Source: Granulosicoccaceae sp. 1_MG-2023
GTDB lineage: Bacteria; Pseudomonadota; Gammaproteobacteria; Granulosicoccales; Granulosicoccaceae
Assembly: GCA_030546905.1 (NCBI GenBank)
Contig: JAUOPI010000002.1
Location: forward strand, 1 to 64,000
DNA: 64,000 nucleotides
Direction: 5' to 3'
The position numbers and the translations under genes were made by a program. Positions 56,248 through 64,000 of the stretch are shown here, in pieces (within the stretch, counting starts at the first letter, position 1; every line of letters begins with the position of its first letter). Below the pieces are notes generated by a model, which saw only the letters and a program-made list of their open reading frames with translations, ran no database searches and had not been told where the DNA came from.

Positions 56248-56901
56248 ATGAATTTTGAAGCGGAAAAGTCAGGACTGATCGCCCCCATGGCTTCGGGACT
56301 TGTCCCCATGGTTGTCGAGCAATCTCCCCGTGGAGAGCGTGCCTATGACATTTATTCCCGGTTGCTGAAGGAGCGCGTCATCTTTCTGGTTGGCCAGGTA
56401 GAGGATTACATGGCCAACCTGATCGTGGCGCAGCTTCTGTTCCTTGAGTCTGAAAACCCCGATAAAGATATCTCGCTGTATATCAACTCGCCGGGTGGCT
56501 CTGTCACCGCGGGTATGGCGATCTATGACACCATGCAGTTCATCAAATGCGACGTCAGCACGCTGTGTGTGGGGCAGGCGGCCAGCATGGGTGCGCTGCT
56601 GCTGACCGGCGGTGCGGCGAACAAGCGTTTCGTTCTGCCGAACGCGCGCGTCATGATTCACCAGCCGCTCGGTGGCTTCCAGGGCCAGGCCAGCGACTTC
56701 GATATTCACGCGCGTGAGATTCTGGCAATCCGGGATAAGCTCAACGGCATCATGGCGCATCACTCCGGTCAGCCGATTGAAAAGGTTGCCCAGGACACTG
56801 AGCGCGATAACTTCATGAATGCGCAGGAAGCACTGAACTACGGTCTGGTTGACAGCATTGTCTCTACCCGTGGTAGCGCCGGTGACAAAGCGGGCGAATG
56901 A
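56248..56901 (+). CDS. clpP: ATP-dependent Clp protease proteolytic subunit ClpP
   Basis: ClpP forms the barrel protease fed by ClpX or ClpA. The 217 residues contain the catalytic Ser113 in [16 protein letters not shown], the His in [20 protein letters not shown], and the processing-type N terminus with [24 protein letters not shown] precedes the ATG. clpX follows after 161 bases. Confidence 0.98.
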   Translation: MNFEAEKSGLIAPMASGLVPMVVEQSPRGERAYDIYSRLLKERVIFLVGQVEDYMANLIVAQLLFLESENPDKDISLYINSPGGSVTAGMAIYDTMQFIKCDVSTLCVGQAASMGALLLTGGAANKRFVLPNARVMIHQPLGGFQGQASDFDIHAREILAIRDKLNGIMAHHSGQPIEKVAQDTERDNFMNAQEALNYGLVDSIVSTRGSAGDKAGE

Positions 56902-57062
56902 CCGCATTGTCCGCCGGATAAAAATAATTACAGGGTTTCGTGAAATCGTTCGTGTGCATTGTGTGACAGGCCTTATGCCTTGGCGCGCATCACAGGGACG
57001 TGCCTTGAAACTTTCAGGAAAACACGGCAAGGTTGAGCGTAAGTTCAGACGAGGTTTTTTAA

Positions 57063-58361
57063 ATGAGTGACCGAGACGACAAGCAGCAGGAAGACGGAAA
57101 ACTGCTCTATTGTTCATTTTGCGGTAAGAGTCAGCATGAGGTCCGTAAACTGATTGCAGGACCATCGGTCTTTATTTGCGATGAGTGCGTCGATCTCTGT
57201 AATGACATCATTACCGAAGAAATGCAGGAGCAGGCCGCCAGTTCAGGAAGCGAGCTGCCGAAACCGCATGAGATCAAAAATATTCTCGACCAGTATGTAA
57301 TCGGTCAGGACGCAGCGAAGAAAATCCTCTCCGTTGCCGTTTACAACCATTACAAGCGTCTTGAGTACAAAAGCGGCAAAGATGATGTCGAGCTGGCAAA
57401 AAGTAACATCCTGCTGATCGGTCCGACCGGCTCAGGTAAAACACTGCTGGCCGAAACCCTGGCGCGTTTGCTGAACGTGCCGTTTACCATCGCCGATGCG
57501 ACCACCCTGACCGAAGCCGGTTATGTGGGTGAGGATGTCGAGAACATCATCCAGAAGCTGCTGCAGAAATGCGACTACGACGTCGAAAAAGCGCAGACCG
57601 GGATTGTCTATATTGATGAGATCGACAAGATCTCGCGCAAGTCTGACAACCCCTCGATCACGCGGGACGTTTCCGGCGAAGGCGTACAGCAGGCACTGCT
57701 GAAACTGATTGAAGGCACGGTCGCTTCGGTACCGCCGCAAGGTGGCCGCAAGCATCCGCAGCAGGAGTTTCTGCAGGTCGACACCTCAAACATCCTGTTT
57801 ATCGTCGGCGGTGCTTTTGCCGGTCTTGATAAAATCATCCGTGACCGCTCCGAAAAAGGCGGTATCGGTTTTGCCGCAGAAGTACGCTCCAAGGACGACA
57901 CCCGTTCCTTCGGTCAGCTGCTCGAAGCGATCGAAGCCGAGGATCTGGTGCACTACGGCCTGATTCCGGAATTCGTCGGTCGTCTGCCGGTTGTCGCAAC
58001 GCTGCGTGAACTGGACGAAGAGGCGCTGGTGCGGATTCTGACCGAGCCGAAAAACGCGATCACCAAGCAGTACGAAAAACTGCTCTCGATGGACGACGTT
58101 GAAATCGAGTTCCGTGAAGAAGCCTTGTATGAGGTTGCGCGCAAAGCCAACGAGCGCAAAACCGGTGCACGCGGACTGCGGACCATTCTCGAAAACGTTC
58201 TGCTTGAGACCATGTACGAACTGCCGGGCATGGAAAACGTCAAGCGGGTCGTGGTCGATGCCTCGGTTGTCCGCGGTGAAGCGAAGCCGTTCCTGTTGCT
58301 CGAAGGGCAGGAGCAGGTTATCGAAGACGATAAATTCAAGCGTGCGGCATCCGACGACTGA
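57063..58361 (+). CDS. clpX: ATP-dependent Clp protease ATP-binding subunit ClpX
   Basis: ClpX unfolds tagged proteins and feeds ClpP. The 432 residues show the N-terminal zinc domain ([14 protein letters not shown] and [12 protein letters not shown]), Walker [16 protein letters not shown] near residue 120, Walker [14 protein letters not shown], and [13 protein letters not shown] with the pore and sensor parts. The clpP-clpX gap has a sigma-32-like CTTGAAA (57004-57010) without a clear -10. Confidence 0.98.
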   Translation: MSDRDDKQQEDGKLLYCSFCGKSQHEVRKLIAGPSVFICDECVDLCNDIITEEMQEQAASSGSELPKPHEIKNILDQYVIGQDAAKKILSVAVYNHYKRLEYKSGKDDVELAKSNILLIGPTGSGKTLLAETLARLLNVPFTIADATTLTEAGYVGEDVENIIQKLLQKCDYDVEKAQTGIVYIDEIDKISRKSDNPSITRDVSGEGVQQALLKLIEGTVASVPPQGGRKHPQQEFLQVDTSNILFIVGGAFAGLDKIIRDRSEKGGIGFAAEVRSKDDTRSFGQLLEAIEAEDLVHYGLIPEFVGRLPVVATLRELDEEALVRILTEPKNAITKQYEKLLSMDDVEIEFREEALYEVARKANERKTGARGLRTILENVLLETMYELPGMENVKRVVVDASVVRGEAKPFLLLEGQEQVIEDDKFKRAASDD

Positions 58362-58387
58362 GCGGAAGCGGCAACAACGGTTGACCG

Positions 58388-58415
58388 AAAAGGGCGCCTT
58401 AACGGCGCCCTTTTT
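58388..58415 (+). terminator. Terminator after clpX
   Basis: AAAAGGGCGCC at 58388-58398 pairs with GGCGCCCTTTT at 58404-58414, with five T in all and a five-base loop. Confidence 0.9.
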
Positions 58416-58478
58416 CTTTGTCCGGTCAGGCTGACACGGTGACTGACTTTCAGCTTATAAGGCCGGGCAGGTTTCATA

Positions 58479-58550
58479 GCGCTTGATTTTCACAAAAGCG
58501 CCGTCATGATTAATCGATACATGACGGCAAGCGCCATCCCCGCGATGGCG
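58479..58550. repeat. Three consecutive inverted repeats upstream of lon
   Basis: GCGCTT/AAGCGC at 58479-58484 and 58496-58501; GCCGTCATG/CATGACGGC at 58500-58508 and 58520-58528 (perfect, nine pairs); CGCCATC/GATGGCG at 58532-58538 and 58544-58550. They fill the lon leader, which has no other gene. A sigma-32-like CTTGAT sits in the first. They may be operators or RNA hairpins; no T-tract follows. Confidence 0.5.
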
Positions 58551-58585
58551 TGTCGTTGACATTTTTCAGTACGAGGTGCCGCTGA

Positions 58586-61024
58586 GTGGCTAACGAAGAA
58601 CACACCCTCGCTCCGGATTTAACCCTGGAGCACAATAGACTACCGGTTCTGCCTTTGCGGGATGTGGTCGTTTATCCGCACATGGTGATCCCGCTGTTTG
58701 TCGGACGTGAAAAGTCGATAAAAGCGCTGGACGTCGGTATGGCTGCCAACAAACAGATCATGTTGGCCGCGCAGACCGTCGCTGAGGTCGATGAGCCGGG
58801 TAAAGATGACATTCACCGCCTGGGCACGGTCGCCACCATACTGCAACTCCTGAAACTGCCTGACGGAACCATCAAGGTCCTGGTCGAAGGTGTCAGCCGC
58901 GCGCGGATACTGGACCTGCAGGACGAGGAAGAGGCCGGATACTTTTCTGCCGAGGTGGATGTCCTGGACGAGCCGGAAGCCGAAGATCCCAAAGAGGCCG
59001 AGGTGCTTGCCCGTTCGGTGACCAATCTCTTTAACCAGTACGTCAAGCTGAACAAGAAGCTGCCGTCAGAAGTGCTTTCCTCTCTGGCCGGCACCGATGA
59101 GCCCTCGCGGCTGGCCGATACCATCGCCGCGCATCTGTCGCTCAAAGTGGAAGAAAAGCAATCGATTCTGGAAATCCTGGATCCGCAGGAACGTCTGGAA
59201 CACCTGATGAGCCTGATGGAGTCGGAGCTGGATCTGCTGCAGGTCGAAAAGCGGATCCGCGGACGCGTCAAACAGCAGATGGAAAAGAGCCAGCGCGAGT
59301 ACTACCTGAATGAGCAGATGAAGGCCATTCAGAAAGAGCTCGGCGAGATGGAAGACGCGCCGAATGAACTCGAAGAACTGACCGAGAAGATCGAGTCTGT
59401 CGGGCTGTCCAAGGAAGCGCACAAAAAGGCCACATCTGAACTGTCCAAGCTCAAGATGATGTCGCCCATGTCTGCCGAGGCGACAGTGGTGCGTAACTAC
59501 ATCGATACCCTGGTCAATCTGCCCTGGAAATCGCGCACCAAACTCAAGTCTGATCTTGCCGCTGCCGAAGCTGTACTCGACGAAGATCACTACGGTTTGG
59601 AAAAGGTTAAGGAACGCATTATCGAGCACCTGGCCGTGCAGCGACGCGTGCGCAAACTCAAGGGCCCGATCCTTTGTCTGGTCGGACCGCCCGGTGTGGG
59701 TAAAACCTCTTTGGGTAAATCCATCGCGCGCGCGACAGGGCGTTCCTTTTCCCGGATCGCGCTCGGTGGTGTACGTGACGAAGCTGAAATCCGCGGGCAC
59801 CGCCGGACCTATATCGGTTCCATGCCGGGCAAGATTGTTCAGAATCTGAGCAAGATCGGAAAGCGCAACCCCCTGGTGTTGTTGGACGAGATCGACAAGA
59901 TGTCCATGGATTTCCGTGGCGATCCGTCTTCGGCCCTGCTCGAGGTCCTCGATCCGGAGCAGAACCATACTTTCGTTGATCACTATCTGGAGGTCGAATT
60001 CGACCTGTCGGAGATCATGTTCGTCGCGACAGCAAACTCGATGAACATTCCCGGTCCCTTGCTGGACCGTATGGAAGTGATTCGTCTGCCCGGCTATACC
60101 GAGATCGAGAAGCTCAACATTGCAAGCCGTTACCTGATTCCGCGCAAGATGAAGGACAACGGCGTCAGTGAAGAAGAACTCGAGATCAAAGAAAGTGCCT
60201 TGCTTGCAATAGTGCGCAGTTACACACGCGAAAGCGGGGTGCGTAATCTCGAACGTGAGATTGCCAAGATCTGCCGTAAGGTGGTGACACGCTTTCAATT
60301 AGGAAAGGCGCAGAACAAGATTGTTGTCGATGAAGACAATATCGAGGATTTCCTCGGCGTGAAGCGTTTCCGCTTTGGCCAGGCCGAAGAGGGCGACCGT
60401 GTCGGTCAGGTCACAGGGTTGGCCTGGACCGAGGTGGGTGGTGAGCTGCTGACCATCGAAACCGCCGTTGTACCGGGCAAAGGTAAACTGAGCTATACAG
60501 GTCAGCTCGGTGATGTCATGCAGGAATCAATACAGGCTGCCATGACGGTAGTCCGGAGTCGCAGTGCCACACTTGGTTTGTTACCGGGTTTTCACGAGAA
60601 GCTCGACATCCATGTGCATGTGCCGGAAGGCGCGACGCCGAAAGACGGTCCCAGTGCCGGTATTGGCATGTGTACTGCTTTGGTTTCGGCCCTGACCAAT
60701 ATCGCTGTGCGGGCTGATGTGGCCATGACCGGTGAGATTACGCTGCGTGGCGAGGTGCTGCCGATCGGTGGCCTGAAAGAGAAACTGCTTGCCGCCCAGC
60801 GCGGTGGGATTAAGACTGTGTTGATCCCGTCGGAGAATGAGAAAGACCTGGCTGAAGTGCCTGATGAGATAAAATCCGGTCTGACTATTCAGCCGGTGCG
60901 TTGGATCGACGAAGTTCTCGAGACGGCGCTTGTCTCGCATCCTGAGGCTTTGTCTGCCGAAGAAGCTTTGGCTGCCGCCGAAGGCGCGTCAGAGGATTCC
61001 TCTGATACTTTAAGGCATCACTGA
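58586..61024 (+). CDS. lon: ATP-dependent protease Lon
   Basis: Lon degrades misfolded and regulatory proteins. The 812 residues start at a GTG at 58586 behind ACGAGGTG. They include the N-terminal substrate domain ([20 protein letters not shown]), coiled coil near residue 230, Walker [16 protein letters not shown] near residue 368, and the Ser-Lys protease site with Ser690 in [12 protein letters not shown] and the Lys in [10 protein letters not shown]. Own promoter is likely, as terminators flank it on both sides. Confidence 0.98.
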   Translation: MANEEHTLAPDLTLEHNRLPVLPLRDVVVYPHMVIPLFVGREKSIKALDVGMAANKQIMLAAQTVAEVDEPGKDDIHRLGTVATILQLLKLPDGTIKVLVEGVSRARILDLQDEEEAGYFSAEVDVLDEPEAEDPKEAEVLARSVTNLFNQYVKLNKKLPSEVLSSLAGTDEPSRLADTIAAHLSLKVEEKQSILEILDPQERLEHLMSLMESELDLLQVEKRIRGRVKQQMEKSQREYYLNEQMKAIQKELGEMEDAPNELEELTEKIESVGLSKEAHKKATSELSKLKMMSPMSAEATVVRNYIDTLVNLPWKSRTKLKSDLAAAEAVLDEDHYGLEKVKERIIEHLAVQRRVRKLKGPILCLVGPPGVGKTSLGKSIARATGRSFSRIALGGVRDEAEIRGHRRTYIGSMPGKIVQNLSKIGKRNPLVLLDEIDKMSMDFRGDPSSALLEVLDPEQNHTFVDHYLEVEFDLSEIMFVATANSMNIPGPLLDRMEVIRLPGYTEIEKLNIASRYLIPRKMKDNGVSEEELEIKESALLAIVRSYTRESGVRNLEREIAKICRKVVTRFQLGKAQNKIVVDEDNIEDFLGVKRFRFGQAEEGDRVGQVTGLAWTEVGGELLTIETAVVPGKGKLSYTGQLGDVMQESIQAAMTVVRSRSATLGLLPGFHEKLDIHVHVPEGATPKDGPSAGIGMCTALVSALTNIAVRADVAMTGEITLRGEVLPIGGLKEKLLAAQRGGIKTVLIPSENEKDLAEVPDEIKSGLTIQPVRWIDEVLETALVSHPEALSAEEALAAAEGASEDSSDTLRHH

Positions 61025-61050
61025 GGGGCAGGGGACAGGCTAGGCATACG

Positions 61051-61077
61051 AAAAAAGGCGGGTCTCCCGCCTTTTTT
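61051..61077 (+). terminator. Terminator after lon
   Basis: AAAAAAGGCGGG at 61051-61062 pairs with CCCGCCTTTTTT at 61066-61077 around a three-base loop. It isolates lon from the hupB leader. Confidence 0.92.
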
Positions 61078-61097
61078 CAGCCAGACGCAAAAAAAAG

Positions 61098-61128
61098 TTG
61101 GTGCAAGGGCAAAGTTTCTGGTTATAAT
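61098..61128 (+). promoter_or_regulatory. Distal promoter in the lon-hupB gap
   Basis: A perfect TATAAT at 61123-61128 is followed by the GC-rich CGCGCC. TTGGTG at 61098-61103 is a possible -35 with a long 19-base spacing. Its transcript would begin near 61135 and run through the structured region towards hupB. Confidence 0.6.
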
Positions 61129-61137
61129 CGCGCCTCG

Positions 61138-61302
61138 CTTGCAGCGGTGGATTTGAAAGTTTTAAATTTCTGCTTGCAAGTGACGAAACTTGGAGTATTA
61201 TTCAGCCCTGCTTCGAATCGGGGGAAGATACCCCGGAAGATGTAGCTTGATTGATCAGGCTGCGTTTTAACCGAAGAGATCTGAAAAGATCATCGGTTAA
61301 AA
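61138..61302 (+). ncRNA. Candidate structured RNA or leader between lon and hupB
   Basis: The 356 bases between lon and hupB (61025-61380) hold no gene. After a terminator and a promoter, four hairpins follow: H1 61138-61144 with 61174-61180; H2 61219-61223 with 61231-61235; H3 61242-61250 with 61255-61263 (nine pairs, loop TTGA); H4 61265-61274 with 61293-61302 (ten pairs, with a GATC/GATC inner pair). H4 is followed by A, not T, so it is not a terminator. The right arm sequence CATCGGTTAA (61291-61300) recurs at 61346-61355. I know no RNA family to match; it may be a long hupB leader or a small RNA. Confidence 0.45.
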
Positions 61303-61309
61303 AAAGAAT

Positions 61310-61337
61310 TTGAAAACGGTGGCAAGGTGTGTATAAT
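61310..61337 (+). promoter_or_regulatory. Proximal hupB promoter
   Basis: TTGAAA at 61310-61315 and a perfect TATAAT at 61332-61337 with 16-base spacing. The GC-rich GGCGCC follows near the start site. Close to consensus, fitting a very abundant protein. Confidence 0.8.
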
Positions 61338-61380
61338 TACGGCGCCATCGGTTAATACAAAAGAATCGAGGAAGTTCTGA

Positions 61381-61653
61381 ATGAATAAGTCTGAGTTCAT
61401 TGATGCTGTTGCTGCCAAGGCTGATCTGCCTAAAACATCAGCAGCAAAAGCTGTCGACGCGATGATTGAGTCAGTCACTGAAGTCCTGAAAGAAGGCGAT
61501 CAGCTGACGCTCGTCGGGTTCGGAACTTTCCTGGTACGTCGCCGTGAGGCGCGTCAGGGTCGTAACCCGCGCACCGGTGGCACAATCGAGATTGCAGCCT
61601 CAAATATTCCGAGTTTTAAGGCTGGCAAATCTCTGAAAGATGCTGTAAACTAA
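61381..61653 (+). CDS. hupB: DNA-binding protein HU-beta
   Basis: HU bends and compacts DNA. The 90 residues are typical: [20 protein letters not shown], the core [20 protein letters not shown] with the DNA-inserting Pro in GRNPRTG, and [12 protein letters not shown] at the end. GAGGAAG precedes the ATG. Only 12 bases separate its stop from tRNA-Val, so the mRNA and two tRNAs are probably one transcript. Confidence 0.98.
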   Translation: MNKSEFIDAVAAKADLPKTSAAKAVDAMIESVTEVLKEGDQLTLVGFGTFLVRRREARQGRNPRTGGTIEIAASNIPSFKAGKSLKDAVN

Positions 61654-61665
61654 AGCGCTTTCATT

Positions 61666-61741
61666 GGGTGCTTAGCTCAGCTGGGAGAGCATCGCCCTTA
61701 CAAGGCGAGGGTCGGGGGTTCGAACCCCTCAGCACCCACCA
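61666..61741 (+). tRNA. tRNA-Val (TAC)
   Basis: Acceptor GGGTGCT pairs with AGCACCC, then ACCA. The loop CTTACAA in stem TCGCC/GGCGA gives anticodon TAC. It starts 12 bases after the hupB stop, with no promoter between. Confidence 0.97.
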
Positions 61742-61749
61742 AAAATTTT

Positions 61750-61826
61750 GGAGCGGTAGTTCAGTTGGTTAGAATACCGGCCTGTCACGCCGGGGGTCGC
61801 GGGTTCGAGTCCCGTCCGCTCCGCCA
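61750..61826 (+). tRNA. tRNA-Asp (GTC)
   Basis: Acceptor GGAGCGG pairs with CCGCTCC, then GCCA. The loop CTGTCAC gives anticodon GTC, a queuosine-modified tRNA served by the queA and tgt products at the left of this window. Eight bases after tRNA-Val; a terminator follows at once. Confidence 0.97.
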
Positions 61827-61831
61827 AATAG

Positions 61832-61863
61832 AAAAAGGCGCCTAATCAGGCGCCTTTTTTTTT
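61832..61863 (+). terminator. Terminator after tRNA-Asp
   Basis: AAAAAGGCGCCT at 61832-61843 pairs with AGGCGCCTTTTT from 61848, loop AATC, then further T to 61863. It ends the hupB-tRNA transcript. Confidence 0.93.
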
Positions 61864-61920
61864 ACCGTTTATCCGGAACCATTCCCTTTAAGCCAATTCT
61901 GATCAGACAGGTGATTCTCC

Positions 61921-63819
61921 ATGTTAACCAACATGCGTGAGAGCATTAAAAATTCAAAAGTAATTAAGTTTGTACTGCTGATTTTTATCTGCGCTCCATT
62001 CGCGTTCTTCGGAATCAATTCGTATTTCAGTGGCGGCGCAAATGCTTTCGCTATTAAGGTCAATGACGAAGAGATTTCCGTGCGTGCGTTTGACGAAGAG
62101 GTAAATGCGCAGCGTAACCGCCTGCGTCAGGCTTTCGGCGGCACGATTCCACAGGGTTTTGCCAGCGAAGACATGCTCAAGCAGCAGGCCATAGAAACGC
62201 TTGTTGTCGGTCAGGTGATGAATGACGTTATTGATGAGCAGAATATCCGGGTCAGCGATGTTGCATTGGCAAAGGCGATTACGGAAACGCCGGTGTTTCA
62301 GGTAGACGGTAAATTCGATAAGGCGCGTTACGAAGCGCAGCTGCGCTCGGCGGGTTTTACGGTCGAATCATTTGAGCAGCAATTCCGGCGTGATGTGGCC
62401 ATGCAGGATTTCCGTGGCAGTGTCGCGGCCAGCAACTTCGTGCTGGACAGCGAAGCGACACGGGTCAATGTCTTGAACTCACAGGTGCGAAATGCAACTG
62501 TGGTACGGCTTTCACTGGAAGATGAGCTGGCAGAAACCGAGGTGACTGTAGAAGAAATCAGCGCCTATTTCGAGGAGAACAAAGCGCGCTACATGCACCC
62601 GGAGCGCGTCAAAATTGCCTATCTGGAACTCGATTCGGCGACACTGCAGGATATCCTGGAGCCGTCAGAAGACGAGTTGCGCACGTACTTTGACGAAAAC
62701 AAAAGCAATTACGTGGTCGCCGAAGAGCGTTCAGCCTCGCATATCCTTATCAGTATAGATGGCGACACGGACGAAGCGGCGGCCTTGGCCAAAGCGCAGG
62801 AGTTGAAACAGCAACTCGATGAAGGCGGTGATTTTGCGGCATTGGCGCAAGCCAATTCAGACGATCCGGGTTCGGCATCCAATGGTGGCAGCCTTGGCTT
62901 TTTTGCAAAAGGCGCGATGGTGCCGGAGTTTGAAGAGGCCGTCTTCAGCATGGCCGCCGGGGATATTTCCGAACCGGTTAAATCTGATTTCGGTTATCAC
63001 ATTATCCGTCTTGATGAAATTAAGCCTGAAACAGGTAAATCTTTTGACGAAGTGCGTGACGAGATTGCTGCACTGCTGAAGCAGCAACGTGCCGATGAGG
63101 CGTTCTACGAGCGCAGTGAGACACTTGCGAATCTGTCTTTTGAAAATCCGGACTCGCTGGTACCGGCTGCCGAAGAAATGGGGCTGGAAATTCAGGAGTC
63201 AGATTGGATTGATGCCAACACCTCAGAGGGTATAGGTGCGGATGCGCGTATTCTGCAAGCGGCGCTGAATGAAGACGTGCGGGTCGAAGGGAATAATTCG
63301 CCTGTAATTGAACTGGCACCCACGCATATCGTGGTTTTACGTACCCTGGATTACAACGAACCCCGAGAGAAAACACTGGAAGAAGTGTCAGAGCAGATCG
63401 CTGATTTGCTTAAGAATCAAAAAGCCCGTGAGGCGCTGATTGCGCGTGCTGACGAGCTGCGCGGGAACTTCGTTTCCGGTCCGCTCGCCGATGATTTGCC
63501 GCAGGGCGCAACCCTGATCGAGGCTAAAGACTACAAGCGTGGCGAAACCGACCCGGATCCGGCGATCGCAGCGACGCTGTTCTCTCTGCCTCGTCCGGCC
63601 ACGGAGGAAGCGCTGTCTTCCGGCGTGGCAAGCTCCGGCAATGGCGACCAGCTCGTGATCTGGCTCAATGAAGTCAAAGAAGGCGAGGCGGAAGCGGACG
63701 ATGCCTCATTGCTGAGTGCCCAGCAGGCCGGTGCGGTGGAGTACAATGCACTGGTGCGCAGCCTGCGCAGCAAAGCACGGGTTGAGATAAATGATGCGAT
63801 TCTGTCACCGGCCGAGTAA
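61921..63819 (+). CDS. ppiD: Periplasmic folding chaperone PpiD
   Basis: PpiD is an inner-membrane-anchored chaperone near the Sec exit. The 632 residues have one membrane helix at about 14-36 (VIKFVLLIFICAPFAFFGIN), a SurA-like N-terminal domain, a parvulin domain at about 265-365 (SASHILISIDGDTDEAAALA, GGSLGFFAKGAMVPEFEEAV) and a long C-terminal domain. It follows hupB, as in most gammaproteobacteria. Confidence 0.97.
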   Translation: MLTNMRESIKNSKVIKFVLLIFICAPFAFFGINSYFSGGANAFAIKVNDEEISVRAFDEEVNAQRNRLRQAFGGTIPQGFASEDMLKQQAIETLVVGQVMNDVIDEQNIRVSDVALAKAITETPVFQVDGKFDKARYEAQLRSAGFTVESFEQQFRRDVAMQDFRGSVAASNFVLDSEATRVNVLNSQVRNATVVRLSLEDELAETEVTVEEISAYFEENKARYMHPERVKIAYLELDSATLQDILEPSEDELRTYFDENKSNYVVAEERSASHILISIDGDTDEAAALAKAQELKQQLDEGGDFAALAQANSDDPGSASNGGSLGFFAKGAMVPEFEEAVFSMAAGDISEPVKSDFGYHIIRLDEIKPETGKSFDEVRDEIAALLKQQRADEAFYERSETLANLSFENPDSLVPAAEEMGLEIQESDWIDANTSEGIGADARILQAALNEDVRVEGNNSPVIELAPTHIVVLRTLDYNEPREKTLEEVSEQIADLLKNQKAREALIARADELRGNFVSGPLADDLPQGATLIEAKDYKRGETDPDPAIAATLFSLPRPATEEALSSGVASSGNGDQLVIWLNEVKEGEAEADDASLLSAQQAGAVEYNALVRSLRSKARVEINDAILSPAE

Positions 63820-63848
63820 GGCGTGGCGGTAAATTCGTGTAGCACGAC

Positions 63849-63871
63849 AAGGCCCGGTACTTCCGGGCTTT
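63849..63871 (+). terminator. Terminator after ppiD
   Basis: GCCCGG at 63852-63857 pairs with CCGGGC at 63863-63868, extended by G-T and A-T pairs. The T-tract is interrupted (TTTGTTGTTT), so strength is moderate. Confidence 0.65.
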
Positions 63872-63916
63872 GTTGTTTCAGCGTTGCCGGCGATGTACGG
63901 CGTTTTGGGTGAGTTT

Positions 63917-64000
63917 ATGAGCCTTCTTAAACACCTTGGTTTGCTCTTTGTTTTGCTTCTGCCGGCGGCGTGCGGCTTTGCCCCGCGCGGCAGTATCACG
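63917..64000 (+). CDS. Start of a probable exported protein (cut by window end)
   Basis: An ATG at 63917 opens a frame of 28 codons to the end of the window. It reads as a signal peptide (MSLLKHLGLLFVLLLPAACG) with a Cys where a lipoprotein would be cut, although Pro at -3 is atypical for a lipobox. Too little remains to name it. Confidence 0.5.
   Translation, partial: MSLLKHLGLLFVLLLPAACGFAPRGSIT

Noticed and set aside
57004-57010. CTTGAAA before clpX as a heat-shock promoter
   Set aside because: The -35 matches sigma-32, but no CCCCAT-like -10 is found at 13-15 bases.
61267-61305. Hairpin H4 in the lon-hupB gap as a terminator
   Set aside because: It is followed by A rather than T on the plus strand, and on the minus strand the U-tract side is not downstream of any gene.

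Overview
The window reads as a chromosomal segment of a gammaproteobacterium. I infer this from four conserved gene blocks: queA-tgt-yajC-secD-secF; leuC-leuD-leuB-asd-fimV-truA-trpF followed by accD-folC-dedD-cvpA-purF (close to the pseudomonad order, but with trpB and trpA inserted after trpF); suhB/trmJ-cysE-iscR-iscS-iscU-iscA-hscB-hscA-fdx-iscX; and tRNAs-tig-clpP-clpX-lon-hupB-ppiD. The genus cannot be fixed by eye. The DNA is moderately GC-rich throughout. I see no rRNA, insertion sequence, prophage or CRISPR array.

Layout. 1-6.9 kb: queuosine synthesis (queA, tgt), Sec accessory proteins (yajC, secD, secF) and aroC. 6.9-16.6 kb: an accessory block between aroC and leuC. It holds a small globin-like protein, a PhoD-like metallophosphoesterase, a 570-residue protein I do not recognise, a BON-domain protein, a PPK2 polyphosphate kinase, an AraC-type regulator behind a Fur-box-like site, a DUF2218-like protein, a frameshifted acyl-CoA thioesterase-like gene, a DnaQ-fold exonuclease and a LysR regulator divergent from leuC. 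16.6-33.7 kb: leucine, aspartate-semialdehyde and tryptophan synthesis, FimV, TruA, AccD, FolC, a SPOR protein, CvpA and PurF. 33.7-39 kb, mostly minus strand: an HD-GYP protein, an L,D-transpeptidase paired with a TPR protein, a parvulin, YciI and YciB. 39-46 kb: a YciO-type protein, ScpA/ScpB, a SCO-family protein with a small membrane protein, a RegB/RegA-type redox two-component system, an Smr protein, MsrB and a TlpA-like thioredoxin. 46-54 kb: suhB, trmJ, cysE and the full ISC iron-sulfur operon. 54-64 kb: a tRNA cluster (Pro, Arg, His, Leu), the protein quality-control block, tRNA-Val and tRNA-Asp, and the start of a probable exported protein.

How the genes work together. cysE supplies O-acetylserine for cysteine, the sulfur source of IscS; the isc genes build Fe-S clusters used by LeuC and IscR among others. 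tig, clpPX, lon and ppiD cover folding and turnover from ribosome to periplasm. RegBA beside a SCO copper protein suggests redox control of respiration.

The most unusual non-coding signals are several intergenic inverted-repeat arrays (yajC-secD, secF-aroC, asd-fimV, clpX-lon and above all the 356-base lon-hupB gap), a strong terminator inside the isc operon between iscA and hscB, a palindrome lying in the cysE promoter, and a near-leaderless queA promoter. No single obviously new multi-gene system stands out; the best protein candidates are the globin-like protein and the unknown 570-residue protein in the accessory block.
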